A stretch of DNA of 64,000 nucleotides, taken from NCBI RefSeq assembly GCF_005952805.1, contig NZ_CP040709.1, positions 2,232,001 through 2,296,000 on the forward strand, written 5' to 3'. How positions within the stretch are numbered: the stretch's first letter is position 1; each line of letters starts with the position of its first letter. Below the pieces are notes generated by a model. The model was not told the DNA's origin and searched no databases. It saw only the letters and a list, made by a program, of their open reading frames with translations. This document shows positions 27,521 to 36,554 of the stretch, piece after piece. The position numbers were made by a program, and so were the translations under genes. The DNA is from Inhella inkyongensis. Its GTDB lineage: Bacteria; Pseudomonadota; Gammaproteobacteria; Burkholderiales; Burkholderiaceae_C.

Positions 27521-28009
27521 TCAGTGGCGCGGTTCGTCCGACCCCAGCTCGACCGGCAAGGGCAGGCTCCAGACCTCCACCCCTTCATCGCGCAGGGCTT
27601 CCAACTGCTCGGCATCGGCCTGGCCACGAATGGCCCGAGCGGGGGCATCACCGTGGTGAATGCGCCGGGCTTCATCGGCAAACTGCCGGCCCACATCCTC
27701 GGTGGCGGCCAACACCGAGGCCACCATTTCCCGCAACAGCTGCGGCAACGCCGGCGCACCTGGGGCTGAGGGAGCCGCCGGAGAAGCCGCGCCGGCAGAG
27801 CGAACGGGCGTGGTGGACGTCGTGGGCGCCTCGGGTTGCGGCGCGCCAAGATTCAAGCGCGGCGCACTCAGTCGGCGCTCGATGTGATGACTGCCACATT
27901 GCGGACAACTGACCAAGCCGCGCTCGCGCTGTTGATCGAAGTCAGCCCGGGAGGCAAACCAGCCTTCAAAGCCATGCCCATGCGGACAGGCCAACTCAGC
28001 GACCCACAT
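27521..28009 (-). CDS. DUF1178-family protein
   Basis: A 162-residue protein with the DUF1178 N-terminal zinc-ribbon-like pattern: ACPHGHGFEGWF, then SCPQCGSHHIERRLSAP. A Pro/Ala/Ser-rich spacer (about residues 55-85) leads to the conserved C-terminal block RQFADEARRIHHGDAPARAIRGQA. Function is unknown. It follows the NUDIX gene by 3 bp and closes the gene run that trails the nuo operon. Confidence 0.88.
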   Translation of the reverse strand: MWVAELACPHGHGFEGWFASRADFDQQRERGLVSCPQCGSHHIERRLSAPRLNLGAPQPEAPTTSTTPVRSAGAASPAAPSAPGAPALPQLLREMVASVLAATEDVGRQFADEARRIHHGDAPARAIRGQADAEQLEALRDEGVEVWSLPLPVELGSDEPRH

Positions 28010-28012
28010 GGT

Positions 28013-28591
28013 TCAGGCCAGGCTTTGCCACCGCAGCGGCCAGGCACCAGCCTGCCAACGCTGCAGCCACTGCAGGCCGATCAGGGTCTTGGCGTCCGTG
28101 ACTTCACCGCGCGCGCAGGCCGCGTCCAATTGGTCCACGCTCATCTCGCAGAGCTCAATGAACTCGCCCTCGTCGAGTTGCTGCTCGCCTCGGCTCAGGG
28201 CCCGAGCAAAGAAGATCTCGATGCCTTCGGTCGAATAGGCAATGGCGTTGTGGAGCACGCCCGCGTGGGCCCACTCCTGGGCGCTGTAGCCGGTTTCTTC
28301 CAGCAATTCGCGCTGGGCGCAATGCAGCGGGGCCTCACCGGGGTCCAGCTTGCCGGCCGGGAACTCGAGCACATGGCGGCGCAGCGGGTAGCGAAACTGG
28401 CGTTCCATCAACAGCCGGCCATCCGCCAACAGCGGCACGATCATCACGGCGCCCGGATGCACGATGTACTCACGACCGGCCGTCTGGCCATCGGGCAGGC
28501 GCACACGGTCGCAGCGCACTTGGAGGAAGTTGCCTTGGTAGACGAGCTGGCTATCCAGCTCGAGCTCCGTCAGATCCCGCGGTTCACTCAC
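28013..28591 (-). CDS. NUDIX hydrolase, ADP-ribose pyrophosphatase type
   Basis: A 192-residue protein with the Nudix box GKLDPGEAPLHCAQRELLEETGY (G-x5-E-x7-R-E-x2-E-E-x-G pattern). It is preceded by a beta-rich N-terminal domain as in NudF/ADP-ribose diphosphatase, which cleaves ADP-ribose to AMP and ribose-5-phosphate. I choose the GTG at 28591 (VSEPRDL) because it overlaps the DUF2818 stop by 8 bp and removes a non-family N-terminus; the frame itself stays open to 28633. It stands downstream of complex I genes, where NAD breakdown products would be formed, but a functional link is inference. Confidence 0.88.
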   Translation of the reverse strand: MSEPRDLTELELDSQLVYQGNFLQVRCDRVRLPDGQTAGREYIVHPGAVMIVPLLADGRLLMERQFRYPLRRHVLEFPAGKLDPGEAPLHCAQRELLEETGYSAQEWAHAGVLHNAIAYSTEGIEIFFARALSRGEQQLDEGEFIELCEMSVDQLDAACARGEVTDAKTLIGLQWLQRWQAGAWPLRWQSLA

Positions 28592-28874
28592 TGGAACGCC
28601 GCAGATATCGCCAGGCGAAGCCAGGGAAGGCAAAGGTCAGCAGCAGACACAGCAGCACCGCATAGAAGGCCCAGCCCTGGGCGTGGCGCTGGCCCTGGTG
28701 CGCCTCAAGGCCCCAGGCCAGCAGCAGCCAAAGGGCGCCCAACACCAGCAACTCCGCCAGCCGCAGGCCAAAACCGCGCTGCGGGCGCAAGGGGCCCACC
28801 AAGGCCACCCGCGCACTCACAAAGGGCAAATTGGCGGCCACCAGCAAGAGCAGCAGCAGAACCGCCGTCACCAT
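28584..28874 (-). CDS. DUF2818 small membrane protein downstream of nuoN
   Basis: A 96-residue protein with three hydrophobic helices: an N-terminal run of leucines, a central LLVLGALWLLLAWGLE, and VLLCLLLTFAFPGF. It matches the DUF2818 pattern (NLPFVS near residue 16, FPGFAWRYLRR at the end). The family is known from the tail of nuo operons in betaproteobacteria. Only 15 bp separate it from nuoN. A role in complex I assembly or stability is a guess from position. Confidence 0.87.
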   Translation of the reverse strand: MVTAVLLLLLLVAANLPFVSARVALVGPLRPQRGFGLRLAELLVLGALWLLLAWGLEAHQGQRHAQGWAFYAVLLCLLLTFAFPGFAWRYLRRSSE

Positions 28875-28889
28875 CTGCCAGCCCTCTGT

Positions 28890-30368
28890 TTAGGCGAGCG
28901 AATGAACGATCGCCTGCTTGCAGACGTTCATCAGACCCGCCGGCAGGATGCCCAGACCCAGGACCAGCACGCCGTTCAAAGTCAGCACGGCGCGCACGTC
29001 CCACGGGGCCTGCAGGGCCTGGCGCTCGGCCGGCTCGTCAAACCACATCAGCTTGATGACGCGCAGGTAGTAGTAGGCACCGATCAGCGACAACACCACA
29101 GCGAACACGGCCAACTGCAGATAGAGCGGCTCTTGCGTGGCCACCATGGCCTGCAGCACGGCCAACTTGGCGTAGAAGCCCACCGTCGGCGGAATGCCGG
29201 CCAGCGACAGCATCAGCAGGGTCATGACCAGCGCGTACCAGGGGCTGCGCTTGGCCAGGCCGGCGAAGTCTTGCAACTGCTCGGCCTCATGACCCTGGCG
29301 GGCCAGCAGCATCACCATGCCGAAGCTGCCCAACGTGGTCATCACATAGGTGACGGCATAGAACAGCGCCGAGCTGTAGGCACTGGCGGCCGGCAGGCTG
29401 TCGCCCTTGACCACACCACTGGCCAGAGCCAGCAGCATGAAGCCCATTTGCGCGATGGTCGAGTAGGCCAGCATGCGCTTGATATTGGTCTGCGCGATGG
29501 CCACGACGTTGCCGACGATCAGCGAGAACACCGACAGCACCAGCAGCATCTGCTGCCAGTCCACGGCCAGCGCAAACAGGCCTTCAATCAGCAGGCGAAC
29601 GGTGATGGCGAAAGCGGCCAGCTTGGGCGCCGTACCGATCAGCAGCGTGACGGCCGTGGGCGCGCCCTGGTAGACGTCGGGCACCCACATATGGAACGGA
29701 GCAGCCCCCAGCTTGAAGGCCAGGCCGGCCACGATGAAGACCAGACCGAAGACCAGCACGCCCTGGTTCAGGCCGCCGGCCGACACCACCGCAAACACCT
29801 GCGGGATCGAGAGCGAACCCGTGGCGCCGTACATCATCGACAGGCCATAGAGCAGGAAGCCCGAAGCCAGCGCGCCCAGCACGAAGTACTTCATGGCCGC
29901 CTCGGTGCTGACGGCGTGGTCACGTCGCAGCGCCACCAAGGCGTAGAGCGACAGACTCATCAGCTCCAGACCCAGGTAGATGACCAGGAAATGGCGCGCC
30001 GACACCATGATGCACACGCCCAGCAGCATGAAGAGGCTGAGCGTGAACAGCTCGCCCTGCAGCATCTCGCGCGCCTTGGCATAGGGGCGCGAAATCAGCA
30101 ACACGCCCGCCGTCACCAAGGCAGAGAGCCCTGCCAGCAGATGGCTCAGCGGGTCCGTACCCACCAGCCCCTGCATGGCCACCACCTGGTAGCCCTTGTG
30201 GTACTTCCACAGATGCAGTGCGGCCACGGCCAGCAGGGTGATCTGGGTGAGCCAGTAGGTGGGGCGGCGATCCGCATCCTTGACCCACAGGTCCACCATC
30301 GCCACCAACAAGGCCATGCCCAGCAGCAGCAGCTCAGGCGTCATGGCCGACCAGTTCATAGATGTCAT
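28890..30368 (-). CDS. nuoN: NADH-quinone oxidoreductase subunit N
   Basis: An antiporter-like membrane subunit of complex I, 492 residues with about 14 helices. The family blocks LGLELMSLSLYALVAL (TM5 Glu) and FKLGAAPFHMWVPDVYQGAP (the TM7 region with its Lys) are visible. The ATG at 30368 has AAGGA 7 bp upstream and gives MTSMNWSAM; the second ATG at 30359 is the alternative. It follows nuoM by 27 bp and is the last of the fourteen nuo genes. Confidence 0.97.
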   Translation of the reverse strand: MTSMNWSAMTPELLLLGMALLVAMVDLWVKDADRRPTYWLTQITLLAVAALHLWKYHKGYQVVAMQGLVGTDPLSHLLAGLSALVTAGVLLISRPYAKAREMLQGELFTLSLFMLLGVCIMVSARHFLVIYLGLELMSLSLYALVALRRDHAVSTEAAMKYFVLGALASGFLLYGLSMMYGATGSLSIPQVFAVVSAGGLNQGVLVFGLVFIVAGLAFKLGAAPFHMWVPDVYQGAPTAVTLLIGTAPKLAAFAITVRLLIEGLFALAVDWQQMLLVLSVFSLIVGNVVAIAQTNIKRMLAYSTIAQMGFMLLALASGVVKGDSLPAASAYSSALFYAVTYVMTTLGSFGMVMLLARQGHEAEQLQDFAGLAKRSPWYALVMTLLMLSLAGIPPTVGFYAKLAVLQAMVATQEPLYLQLAVFAVVLSLIGAYYYLRVIKLMWFDEPAERQALQAPWDVRAVLTLNGVLVLGLGILPAGLMNVCKQAIVHSLA

Positions 30369-30395
30369 CTTCTTATCCTTGCGTGCGCAGCCGGC

Positions 30396-31886
30396 TCAAG
30401 GCAGCTTGGAAATCGCCACATGGCGCAGCAACTGATCCACCGAGGCGTTCATCACATCGGTGAAGGGCTTGGGATAGATGCCCATGGCCAGCACGGCGAC
30501 GGCCAGGATGCCCAGCATCACGAACTCGCGGGCATTCAGATCCAGCAGCTGTTTGACGTTGTCATTGCCCACGGCACCGAAGAAGACCCGCTTGACCATC
30601 CACAGCGAATAGGCAGCGCCAAAGATCAGGGCCGTGGCAGCCAGTGCGCCGATCCAGAAATTCATCTGCACTGCGCCCAGGATGACCATCCACTCGCCAA
30701 TGAAGCCTGCAGTGCCCGGCAGGCCGCAATTGGCCATCGCGAACAACACAGCAAAGGCCGCGAACTTGGGCATGGTGTTGACCACGCCACCATAGGCCGC
30801 GATCTCTCGCGAATGCACGCGGTCATACAGCACGCCGATGCACAGGAACATGGCACCCGACACAAAGCCGTGCGCAATCATCTGCACCAAACCGCCCGAG
30901 ACACCCAGCGGATTGAAGATGAAGAAGCCCAGGGTCACAAAGCCCATATGCGCCACCGACGAGTAGGCCACGAGCTTCTTCATGTCCTTCTGCACCATGG
31001 CCACCAGGCCCACATAGATCACCGCTATCAGCGACAGCGTGATCACGAACGGCGCATAGGCATGGGCCGCGTCCGGCGTGATGGGCATGGAGAAACGCAG
31101 GAAGCCATAGGCGCCCAGCTTCAGCATGATGGCCGCCAGCACCACTGAACCGCCCGTGGGCGCCTCCACGTGGGCGTCCGGCAACCAGGTGTGCACCGGC
31201 CACATCGGGACCTTGACCGAGAAGGCCGCGAAGAAGGCGAAGAACAGCAGGGTCTGCGCGTCCATCGGCAGCGGCATCTTGTGCCAGGCCAGGATGTCAA
31301 AGCTGCCCACCCCGGTCTGCACGGCGCTCTGGTAGTACAGATAGAGCAGCGCGATCAGCATCAGGAGCGAGCCGGCCAGCGTGTAGAGGAAGAACTTGAA
31401 CGCGGCGTACACGCGGCGCGGGCCACCCCAGACGCCGATGATCAGGTACATCGGGATCAGCGTGGCCTCGAAGAACACGTAGAACAGCAGACCATCGACC
31501 GCCGCGAACACGCCGATCATCAGACCGGAGAGGATCAGGAAAGCGCCCATGTACTGGTTCACGCGGTCCTCAATCACCTCCCAGCCCGCCACCACCACGA
31601 TGATGGTGATGAAGGCGGTCAGCAGCACGAACCAGACCGAGATGCCATCCACGCCCAGCGCGTAGTGCACATTGAAGCGCGAGATCCAGGGCAGGCTCTC
31701 GCTGAACTGCAGCGCAGCGCTTGCCGTGTCAAAGCCCGTGATGAGCGGTAGCGTGACCGCAAAGCTGGCGACAGCCGCCGCCAAGGCCAGCCAGCGCACC
31801 AGGCCCGCCTGATTGGCGCGACCCAGGGTCAGCAGCAGCGCACCGCAGGCGATGGGCAGCCAGATCGAAAGACTCAACCAATGCAT
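30396..31886 (-). CDS. nuoM: NADH-quinone oxidoreductase subunit M
   Basis: The second antiporter-like subunit of complex I, 496 residues. The channel Glu lies in VFFEATLIPMYLIIGVWGG and the TM7-8 block is SVKVPMWPVHTWLPDAHVEAP with its conserved Lys and His. A second Lys is in MVQKDMKKLVAYSSVAHMG. About 14 hydrophobic segments are seen. It is flanked by nuoL and nuoN with short gaps, as part of one operon. Confidence 0.97.
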   Translation of the reverse strand: MHWLSLSIWLPIACGALLLTLGRANQAGLVRWLALAAAVASFAVTLPLITGFDTASAALQFSESLPWISRFNVHYALGVDGISVWFVLLTAFITIIVVVAGWEVIEDRVNQYMGAFLILSGLMIGVFAAVDGLLFYVFFEATLIPMYLIIGVWGGPRRVYAAFKFFLYTLAGSLLMLIALLYLYYQSAVQTGVGSFDILAWHKMPLPMDAQTLLFFAFFAAFSVKVPMWPVHTWLPDAHVEAPTGGSVVLAAIMLKLGAYGFLRFSMPITPDAAHAYAPFVITLSLIAVIYVGLVAMVQKDMKKLVAYSSVAHMGFVTLGFFIFNPLGVSGGLVQMIAHGFVSGAMFLCIGVLYDRVHSREIAAYGGVVNTMPKFAAFAVLFAMANCGLPGTAGFIGEWMVILGAVQMNFWIGALAATALIFGAAYSLWMVKRVFFGAVGNDNVKQLLDLNAREFVMLGILAVAVLAMGIYPKPFTDVMNASVDQLLRHVAISKLP

Positions 31887-31908
31887 TTCTTGTTCTCCGG
31901 CTTCTTTC

Positions 31909-33978
31909 TCACTGACCCATCAACTTGGACATGACCGCCTGCAGCTGCGGCGCAATCGTGGGCCACAGCTTCCAGCTCATCAGGCCCAGCACGCCCAGGA
32001 TCATCGCGAAGGCATAGGCGGTCAGATGCCCGCTCTGGGCCACACGCATGACCTTGGACAGCAGGCCCACCAACTTGGCCGAGCCATTGACCAGCAGGCC
32101 ATCGATCAAACCAGCGTCACCACCCTTCCACAAACCCACACCCAGACCGCGGGCACCCCGGGCCAGGACTTGCTCGTTGAACCAGTCCATGTAGTACTTG
32201 TTCTCCATCACCGTGATGAGGGGACGGAAAACGCGTGCACAGGCAGCCGGAATGCTGGGTTGCAGGATGTAGAACCAATAAGCCAGGGCCACACCGCCCA
32301 CCGCCAGCCAGAAGGGCAAGGTGCTGAAGGCATGCAAGCCCATGGCCATCGCTCCGTGGAAGTGGCTGGCCAACACATTCATCGCGCCATGGGCCTCACG
32401 GTTCACCGTGATGGCATCGGCAAAGAAGCTGCCATGCACCATCGGCGCGATGGTGAAGTAGCCAACGAAGACCGAGGGGATGGCCAACAAGACCAGCGGC
32501 AACCACACCACCCAGGGGGTCTCATGCGGCTTCTCACCCGGCGCCAGACCATGGTGGTGATCGTCATGACCATGATCGTCATGCCCATGGTGGGCCTGGC
32601 CAAAGCGCTCCTTGCCGTGGAAGACCAGGAAGTACATGCGGAAGGAATAGAAGGCCGTGACGAACACACCCAGGGTCACCGCGAAGGTGGCGAAACCCGC
32701 ACCGGGCAGCGTGCTGCCATGAACGGCTTCGATGATCGAGTCCTTGGAGTAGAAGCCCGACAGGAAGGGGGTGCCAATCAGCGCCAGCGAGCCCAGCAGG
32801 CTGGTGATCCAGGTGATGGGCATGTACTTCTTCAAGCCACCCATATTGCGGATGTCCTGATCGTGGTGCATGCCGATGATGACCGAGCCGGCCGCCAGGA
32901 ACAGCAGGGCCTTGAAGAAGGCGTGGGTCATCAGGTGGAAGACGGCCACCGAGTAGGCCGACACACCCAGGGCCACGGTCATATAACCCAGCTGCGACAA
33001 GGTGGAGTAAGCCACCACGCGCTTGATGTCGTTCTGGATGATGCCCAGGAAGCCCATGAAGAGCGCCGTGATCGAGCCCACCACCAGCACCACATTGAGC
33101 GCGGTGTCGGACAACTCAAACAGCGGCGACATGCGTGCCACCATGAAGATGCCGGCCGTCACCATCGTGGCGGCGTGGATCAGGGCCGAGATTGGGGTCG
33201 GGCCTTCCATGGAATCGGGCAGCCAGACATGCAGCGGGAACTGTGCCGACTTGCCCATCGCACCGATGAACAGGCAGATGCAGGCCACGGTGATCAGCTG
33301 CCAGCCCTCGCCCCACAACGGCATGGGGAAGGCAATCGCGGCCAACTCATCCTTCTTCGCGAAGATCTCGGCGTAGTTCAGCGAGCCCGCGTAGGCGACC
33401 AGCAGTCCAATGCCGAGGATGAAGCCGAAGTCACCCACCCGGTTCACCAGGAAGGCCTTCATGTTGGCAAAGATCGCCGTCGGCTTGGTGTACCAGAAGC
33501 CGATCAACAGGTAGGACACCAGGCCCACGGCCTCCCAGCCGAAGAAGAGCTGCAGCAGGTTGTTGCTCATCACCAGCATCAGCATGCTGAAGGTGAAGAG
33601 CGAGATGTAGCTGAAGAAGCGCTGGTAGCCCGGGTCCTCGTGCATGTAGCCGATGGTGTAGATGTGCACCATCAGCGACACCGAGGTCACCACCACCATC
33701 ATCATGGCGGTCAGACCATCGACCAGGAAGCCGATCTCCATCTTCAGACCGCCGACGACCATCCATTCATAGATGGTGCCGCTGAAGCGTGCGCCAGCCA
33801 GCACTTCCTTGAGCGTCAGGGCCGAGATGACCGCCGCAATGGCCACACCCAGGATGGTGACCATGTGGGCGCCACGGCGGCCGATGACCTTGCCGAACAG
33901 ACCGGCCAGGATGCAGCCCACCAGGGGCGCCAAGGGCACCCAGAGCAGCAGATTGGGATTCAACATCGGGGCGTTCAT
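31909..33978 (-). CDS. nuoL: NADH-quinone oxidoreductase subunit L
   Basis: The distal antiporter-like subunit with the long lateral helix, 689 residues. Diagnostic blocks are FFGWEAVGLVSYLLIGFW (Glu), KSAQFPLHVWLPDSMEGPTPISALIHAATMVTAG (in part HVWLPDSMEGPTP), and NDIKRVVAYSTLSQLGYM. A His-rich cytoplasmic or periplasmic loop (HHGHDDHGHDDHHHG, about residues 465-480) sits between helices and could bind metal; such loops vary in the family. nuoK ends 2 bp before its start. Confidence 0.97.
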   Translation of the reverse strand: MNAPMLNPNLLLWVPLAPLVGCILAGLFGKVIGRRGAHMVTILGVAIAAVISALTLKEVLAGARFSGTIYEWMVVGGLKMEIGFLVDGLTAMMMVVVTSVSLMVHIYTIGYMHEDPGYQRFFSYISLFTFSMLMLVMSNNLLQLFFGWEAVGLVSYLLIGFWYTKPTAIFANMKAFLVNRVGDFGFILGIGLLVAYAGSLNYAEIFAKKDELAAIAFPMPLWGEGWQLITVACICLFIGAMGKSAQFPLHVWLPDSMEGPTPISALIHAATMVTAGIFMVARMSPLFELSDTALNVVLVVGSITALFMGFLGIIQNDIKRVVAYSTLSQLGYMTVALGVSAYSVAVFHLMTHAFFKALLFLAAGSVIIGMHHDQDIRNMGGLKKYMPITWITSLLGSLALIGTPFLSGFYSKDSIIEAVHGSTLPGAGFATFAVTLGVFVTAFYSFRMYFLVFHGKERFGQAHHGHDDHGHDDHHHGLAPGEKPHETPWVVWLPLVLLAIPSVFVGYFTIAPMVHGSFFADAITVNREAHGAMNVLASHFHGAMAMGLHAFSTLPFWLAVGGVALAYWFYILQPSIPAACARVFRPLITVMENKYYMDWFNEQVLARGARGLGVGLWKGGDAGLIDGLLVNGSAKLVGLLSKVMRVAQSGHLTAYAFAMILGVLGLMSWKLWPTIAPQLQAVMSKLMGQ

Positions 33979-33980
33979 CC

Positions 33981-34292
33981 TTAACCCTTCAAGCTGTCGA
34001 GCTCATCCACACGGATGGAACTGCGGTTGCGGAACAGCACCACCAGGATGGCCAGGCCAATGGCCGATTCGGCCGCCGCGACGGTGAGGATGAAAAACAC
34101 AAAAACCTGACCCGCCATATCGCCCAGGAAGTGCGAGAAGGCGATGAAATTCAGGTTGACCGCGAGCAGCATCAACTCGATCGCCATCAGCAGCACGATC
34201 AGGTTCTTGCGGTTCATGAAGATGCCAATGACGGACAGCGCGAACAACAGTCCGCCCAGCGTCAGAAAGTGGCCGAGGGTCAGTGCACCCAT
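33981..34292 (-). CDS. nuoK: NADH-quinone oxidoreductase subunit K
   Basis: A small three-helix subunit, 103 residues, with the two conserved membrane Glu residues in [15 protein letters not shown] and [12 protein letters not shown]. The ATG at 34292 overlaps the nuoJ stop by one base (TGATG); a GTG one codon earlier is possible. Length and motifs match the family. Confidence 0.96.
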   Translation of the reverse strand: MGALTLGHFLTLGGLLFALSVIGIFMNRKNLIVLLMAIELMLLAVNLNFIAFSHFLGDMAGQVFVFFILTVAAAESAIGLAILVVLFRNRSSIRVDELDSLKG

Positions 34293-34927
34293 CACGCGGC
34301 TCCTTGTTGGTCTTGTTCGGCTTTCGCCGCCGGCAGCACCGGTGCCATCTTGACGATGCGCATGCGCTCCTTCGGATTGGCACGCACCTGCTGGGACGGA
34401 TCCTGCGAACGCGAGTCCTTGCGCTGGCGCAGCGTCAGGGCAATCGCGGCAATGATGGCCACCAGCAGCAGCACGGCGGCAATCTGCAGCGGATAGAGGT
34501 AGTCGCGGTAGATCGCGATGCCCAGCATCTTGCTGTTACCCAGCTTGACCGCTTCGGCGCTCAGTTCGGCCGGTTGGCTGAGTTGGAAGCCGCCCATCAG
34601 GACCGCGGCCATCTCCAGGGCCACCACCACGCCGACCAGGGCCGCCAGCGGCAGATGCTTCCAGAAGCCCTCACGCGCCTTGTCGCTGTGGATATCCAGC
34701 ATCATCACGACGAAGAGGAAGAGCACCATCACCGCGCCCACATAGACCAGCACCAGGGTGATGGCAAGGAACTCGGCCTTCAGCAGCATCCAGATGCAGG
34801 ACGCGTTGAAGAAAGCCAGCACCAGGAACAGCGCGGCATGGACCGTGGACTTCGCGGTGATGACGCGAAAGCTCGCGGCCAGCAGCACGAAGGAAAACAG
34901 ATAGAACAGTACGGAGGTCGTGTTCAT
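34292..34927 (-). CDS. nuoJ: NADH-quinone oxidoreductase subunit J
   Basis: A 211-residue membrane subunit with five helices. It has the conserved block [18 protein letters not shown] (TM3, whose pi-bulge helix takes part in coupling). The C-terminal 50 residues are polar and Lys/Arg/Gln-rich, as in many betaproteobacterial NuoJ proteins. It lies 20 bp after nuoI and is coupled to nuoK. Confidence 0.95.
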   Translation of the reverse strand: MNTTSVLFYLFSFVLLAASFRVITAKSTVHAALFLVLAFFNASCIWMLLKAEFLAITLVLVYVGAVMVLFLFVVMMLDIHSDKAREGFWKHLPLAALVGVVVALEMAAVLMGGFQLSQPAELSAEAVKLGNSKMLGIAIYRDYLYPLQIAAVLLLVAIIAAIALTLRQRKDSRSQDPSQQVRANPKERMRIVKMAPVLPAAKAEQDQQGAA

Positions 34928-34947
34928 AGGGATCTCGCCTGAGCACC

Positions 34948-35436
34948 TCAGCGGTACTTGGCGTCGGCCTCCTTGGTCTTGGCAATCAGGGGCTCGTAGC
35001 GGTCGCCCACGGCCAGCAGCATTTCCTTGGTGAAGTACAGATCACCGCGCTTCTCACCGTGGTATTCGAAGATCGGCGTCTCGACGATGGAGTCCACCGG
35101 GCAGCTTTCCTCGCAGAAGCCGCAGAAGATGCACTTGGTCAGGTCGATGTCGTAGCGCGTGGTGCGGCGCGAACCATCGGCACGCACATCCGACTCGATG
35201 GTGATGGCCATCGCCGGGCACACGGCTTCGCACAGCTTGCAGGCGATGCAACGCTCTTCGCCGCTTTCATAACGGCGCAGCGCATGCAGGCCCCGAAAGC
35301 GCGGTGACAGCGGCGTCTTCTCTTCCGGGAACTGGATGGTGATGTTGGGCGCCAGGAAATGCCGTCCGGTCAGGGCCATGCCCTTGAACAGCTCGAGGAG
35401 CATGAAGCTCTTGAAAAAATCGATGAGTGCTCGCAC
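34948..35436 (-). CDS. nuoI: NADH-quinone oxidoreductase subunit I (two 4Fe-4S clusters)
   Basis: The 162-residue ferredoxin-like subunit that carries clusters N6a and N6b. The motifs [16 protein letters not shown] and [16 protein letters not shown] are intact, each C-x2-C-x2-C-x3-C-P. The N-terminal amphipathic segment ([17 protein letters not shown]) docks it to the membrane arm. It lies 11 bp after nuoH. Confidence 0.97.
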   Translation of the reverse strand: MRALIDFFKSFMLLELFKGMALTGRHFLAPNITIQFPEEKTPLSPRFRGLHALRRYESGEERCIACKLCEAVCPAMAITIESDVRADGSRRTTRYDIDLTKCIFCGFCEESCPVDSIVETPIFEYHGEKRGDLYFTKEMLLAVGDRYEPLIAKTKEADAKYR

Positions 35437-35447
35437 AGCTCAGGCCC

Positions 35448-36545
35448 TCATTTCCAAATATTGAAGGGCGACTGGATCCACAGGCCCACCACCACCAGCC
35501 AAATCAGGGTGACGGGGATGAAGATCTTCCAGCCCAGACGCATGATCTGGTCGTAGCGGTAGCGCGGGAAGGAAGCCCGCACCCACAGGAACAGGGTGAC
35601 GACGACGAAGGTCTTGGCAAACAGCCAGAACCAGTTCCACAGCGCCATGGTGCTCTGGATGAATTCGGGCGTCTGCAGGCCGAAGAGGCTCCAGCTCACC
35701 GGCGCAGCCCAGCCGCCCAGGAACATGGTGACAGCCAGCACCGAGACCAGGATCATGTTGGCGTACTCGGCCAGGAAGAACATGGCAAAGCTCATGCCCG
35801 AGTACTCGATCATGTGACCGGCCACGATCTCCGATTCGCCTTCCACCACGTCAAAGGGGTGGCGGTTGGTTTCAGCCAGACCCGAGATGAAATAGACGAC
35901 AAAGATCGGCAGCAGGGGCAACCAGTTCCAGCTCAGGAAGTTGATCCCCATGTCGGCAAACTGGCCCTTGGCCTGACCCATGACGATCTCGGTCATGTTC
36001 AGGCTGCCCGACACCATCAGCACCACCACCAGCGCGAAGCCCATGGCGATCTCGTAGCTCACCATTTGCGCGGAAGCGCGCATGGCGCCCAGGAAGGCGT
36101 ACTTCGAGTTCGAGGACCAGCCGGCGATGATCACACCGTAGACCTCCATCGACATGATGGCCATCAGGAACAGCAGGCCGGCGTTGACGTTGGCCACCGC
36201 CGCCTCAGGGCCAAACGGAACCACCGCCCAGGCCGCCAGGGCCGGCATGATGGTCATGATGGGGCCCAGGAAGAACAGCCCGCGGTTGGCCGCGCGCGGC
36301 AGGATGATCTCCTTGAAGATCAGCTTGACGGCATCGGCGATGGGGGTGAGCAGGCCATAAGGGCCCACTCGGTTGGGGCCAGGGCGCAGCTGCGACAGGG
36401 CAATGCCCTTGCGCTCCCACAGCGTCAGATAGGCCACGAACAGCATCAGCGGCGCGACGACGGCCACGATCTTCAGCAGCGACCAGACCACCGGCCAGAA
36501 GGCGCCCAGATGGGTGGCGCCGAGTTGAAAGAGTTGCTCGATCAT
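35448..36545 (-). CDS. nuoH: NADH-quinone oxidoreductase subunit H
   Basis: The 365-residue membrane subunit that forms the quinone entry site with NuoB and NuoD. The quinone-pocket loops [22 protein letters not shown] (recognisable by [11 protein letters not shown]) and [17 protein letters not shown] are intact. Eight helices are readable. It follows nuoG by 9 bp. Confidence 0.97.
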   Translation of the reverse strand: MIEQLFQLGATHLGAFWPVVWSLLKIVAVVAPLMLFVAYLTLWERKGIALSQLRPGPNRVGPYGLLTPIADAVKLIFKEIILPRAANRGLFFLGPIMTIMPALAAWAVVPFGPEAAVANVNAGLLFLMAIMSMEVYGVIIAGWSSNSKYAFLGAMRASAQMVSYEIAMGFALVVVLMVSGSLNMTEIVMGQAKGQFADMGINFLSWNWLPLLPIFVVYFISGLAETNRHPFDVVEGESEIVAGHMIEYSGMSFAMFFLAEYANMILVSVLAVTMFLGGWAAPVSWSLFGLQTPEFIQSTMALWNWFWLFAKTFVVVTLFLWVRASFPRYRYDQIMRLGWKIFIPVTLIWLVVVGLWIQSPFNIWK

Positions 36546-36554
36546 TTCGTCCCC

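Noticed and set aside
32545..32600. His/Asp-rich loop in NuoL as evidence of a metal-handling insertion
   Set aside because: His-rich loops of this kind vary freely among NuoL proteins, and the rest of the protein is normal.
28683..33984. Two long His/Gln-rich plus-strand frames opposite nuoN, nuoM and nuoL
   Set aside because: They follow the antisense of conserved membrane genes and have no hydrophobic or domain structure of their own.
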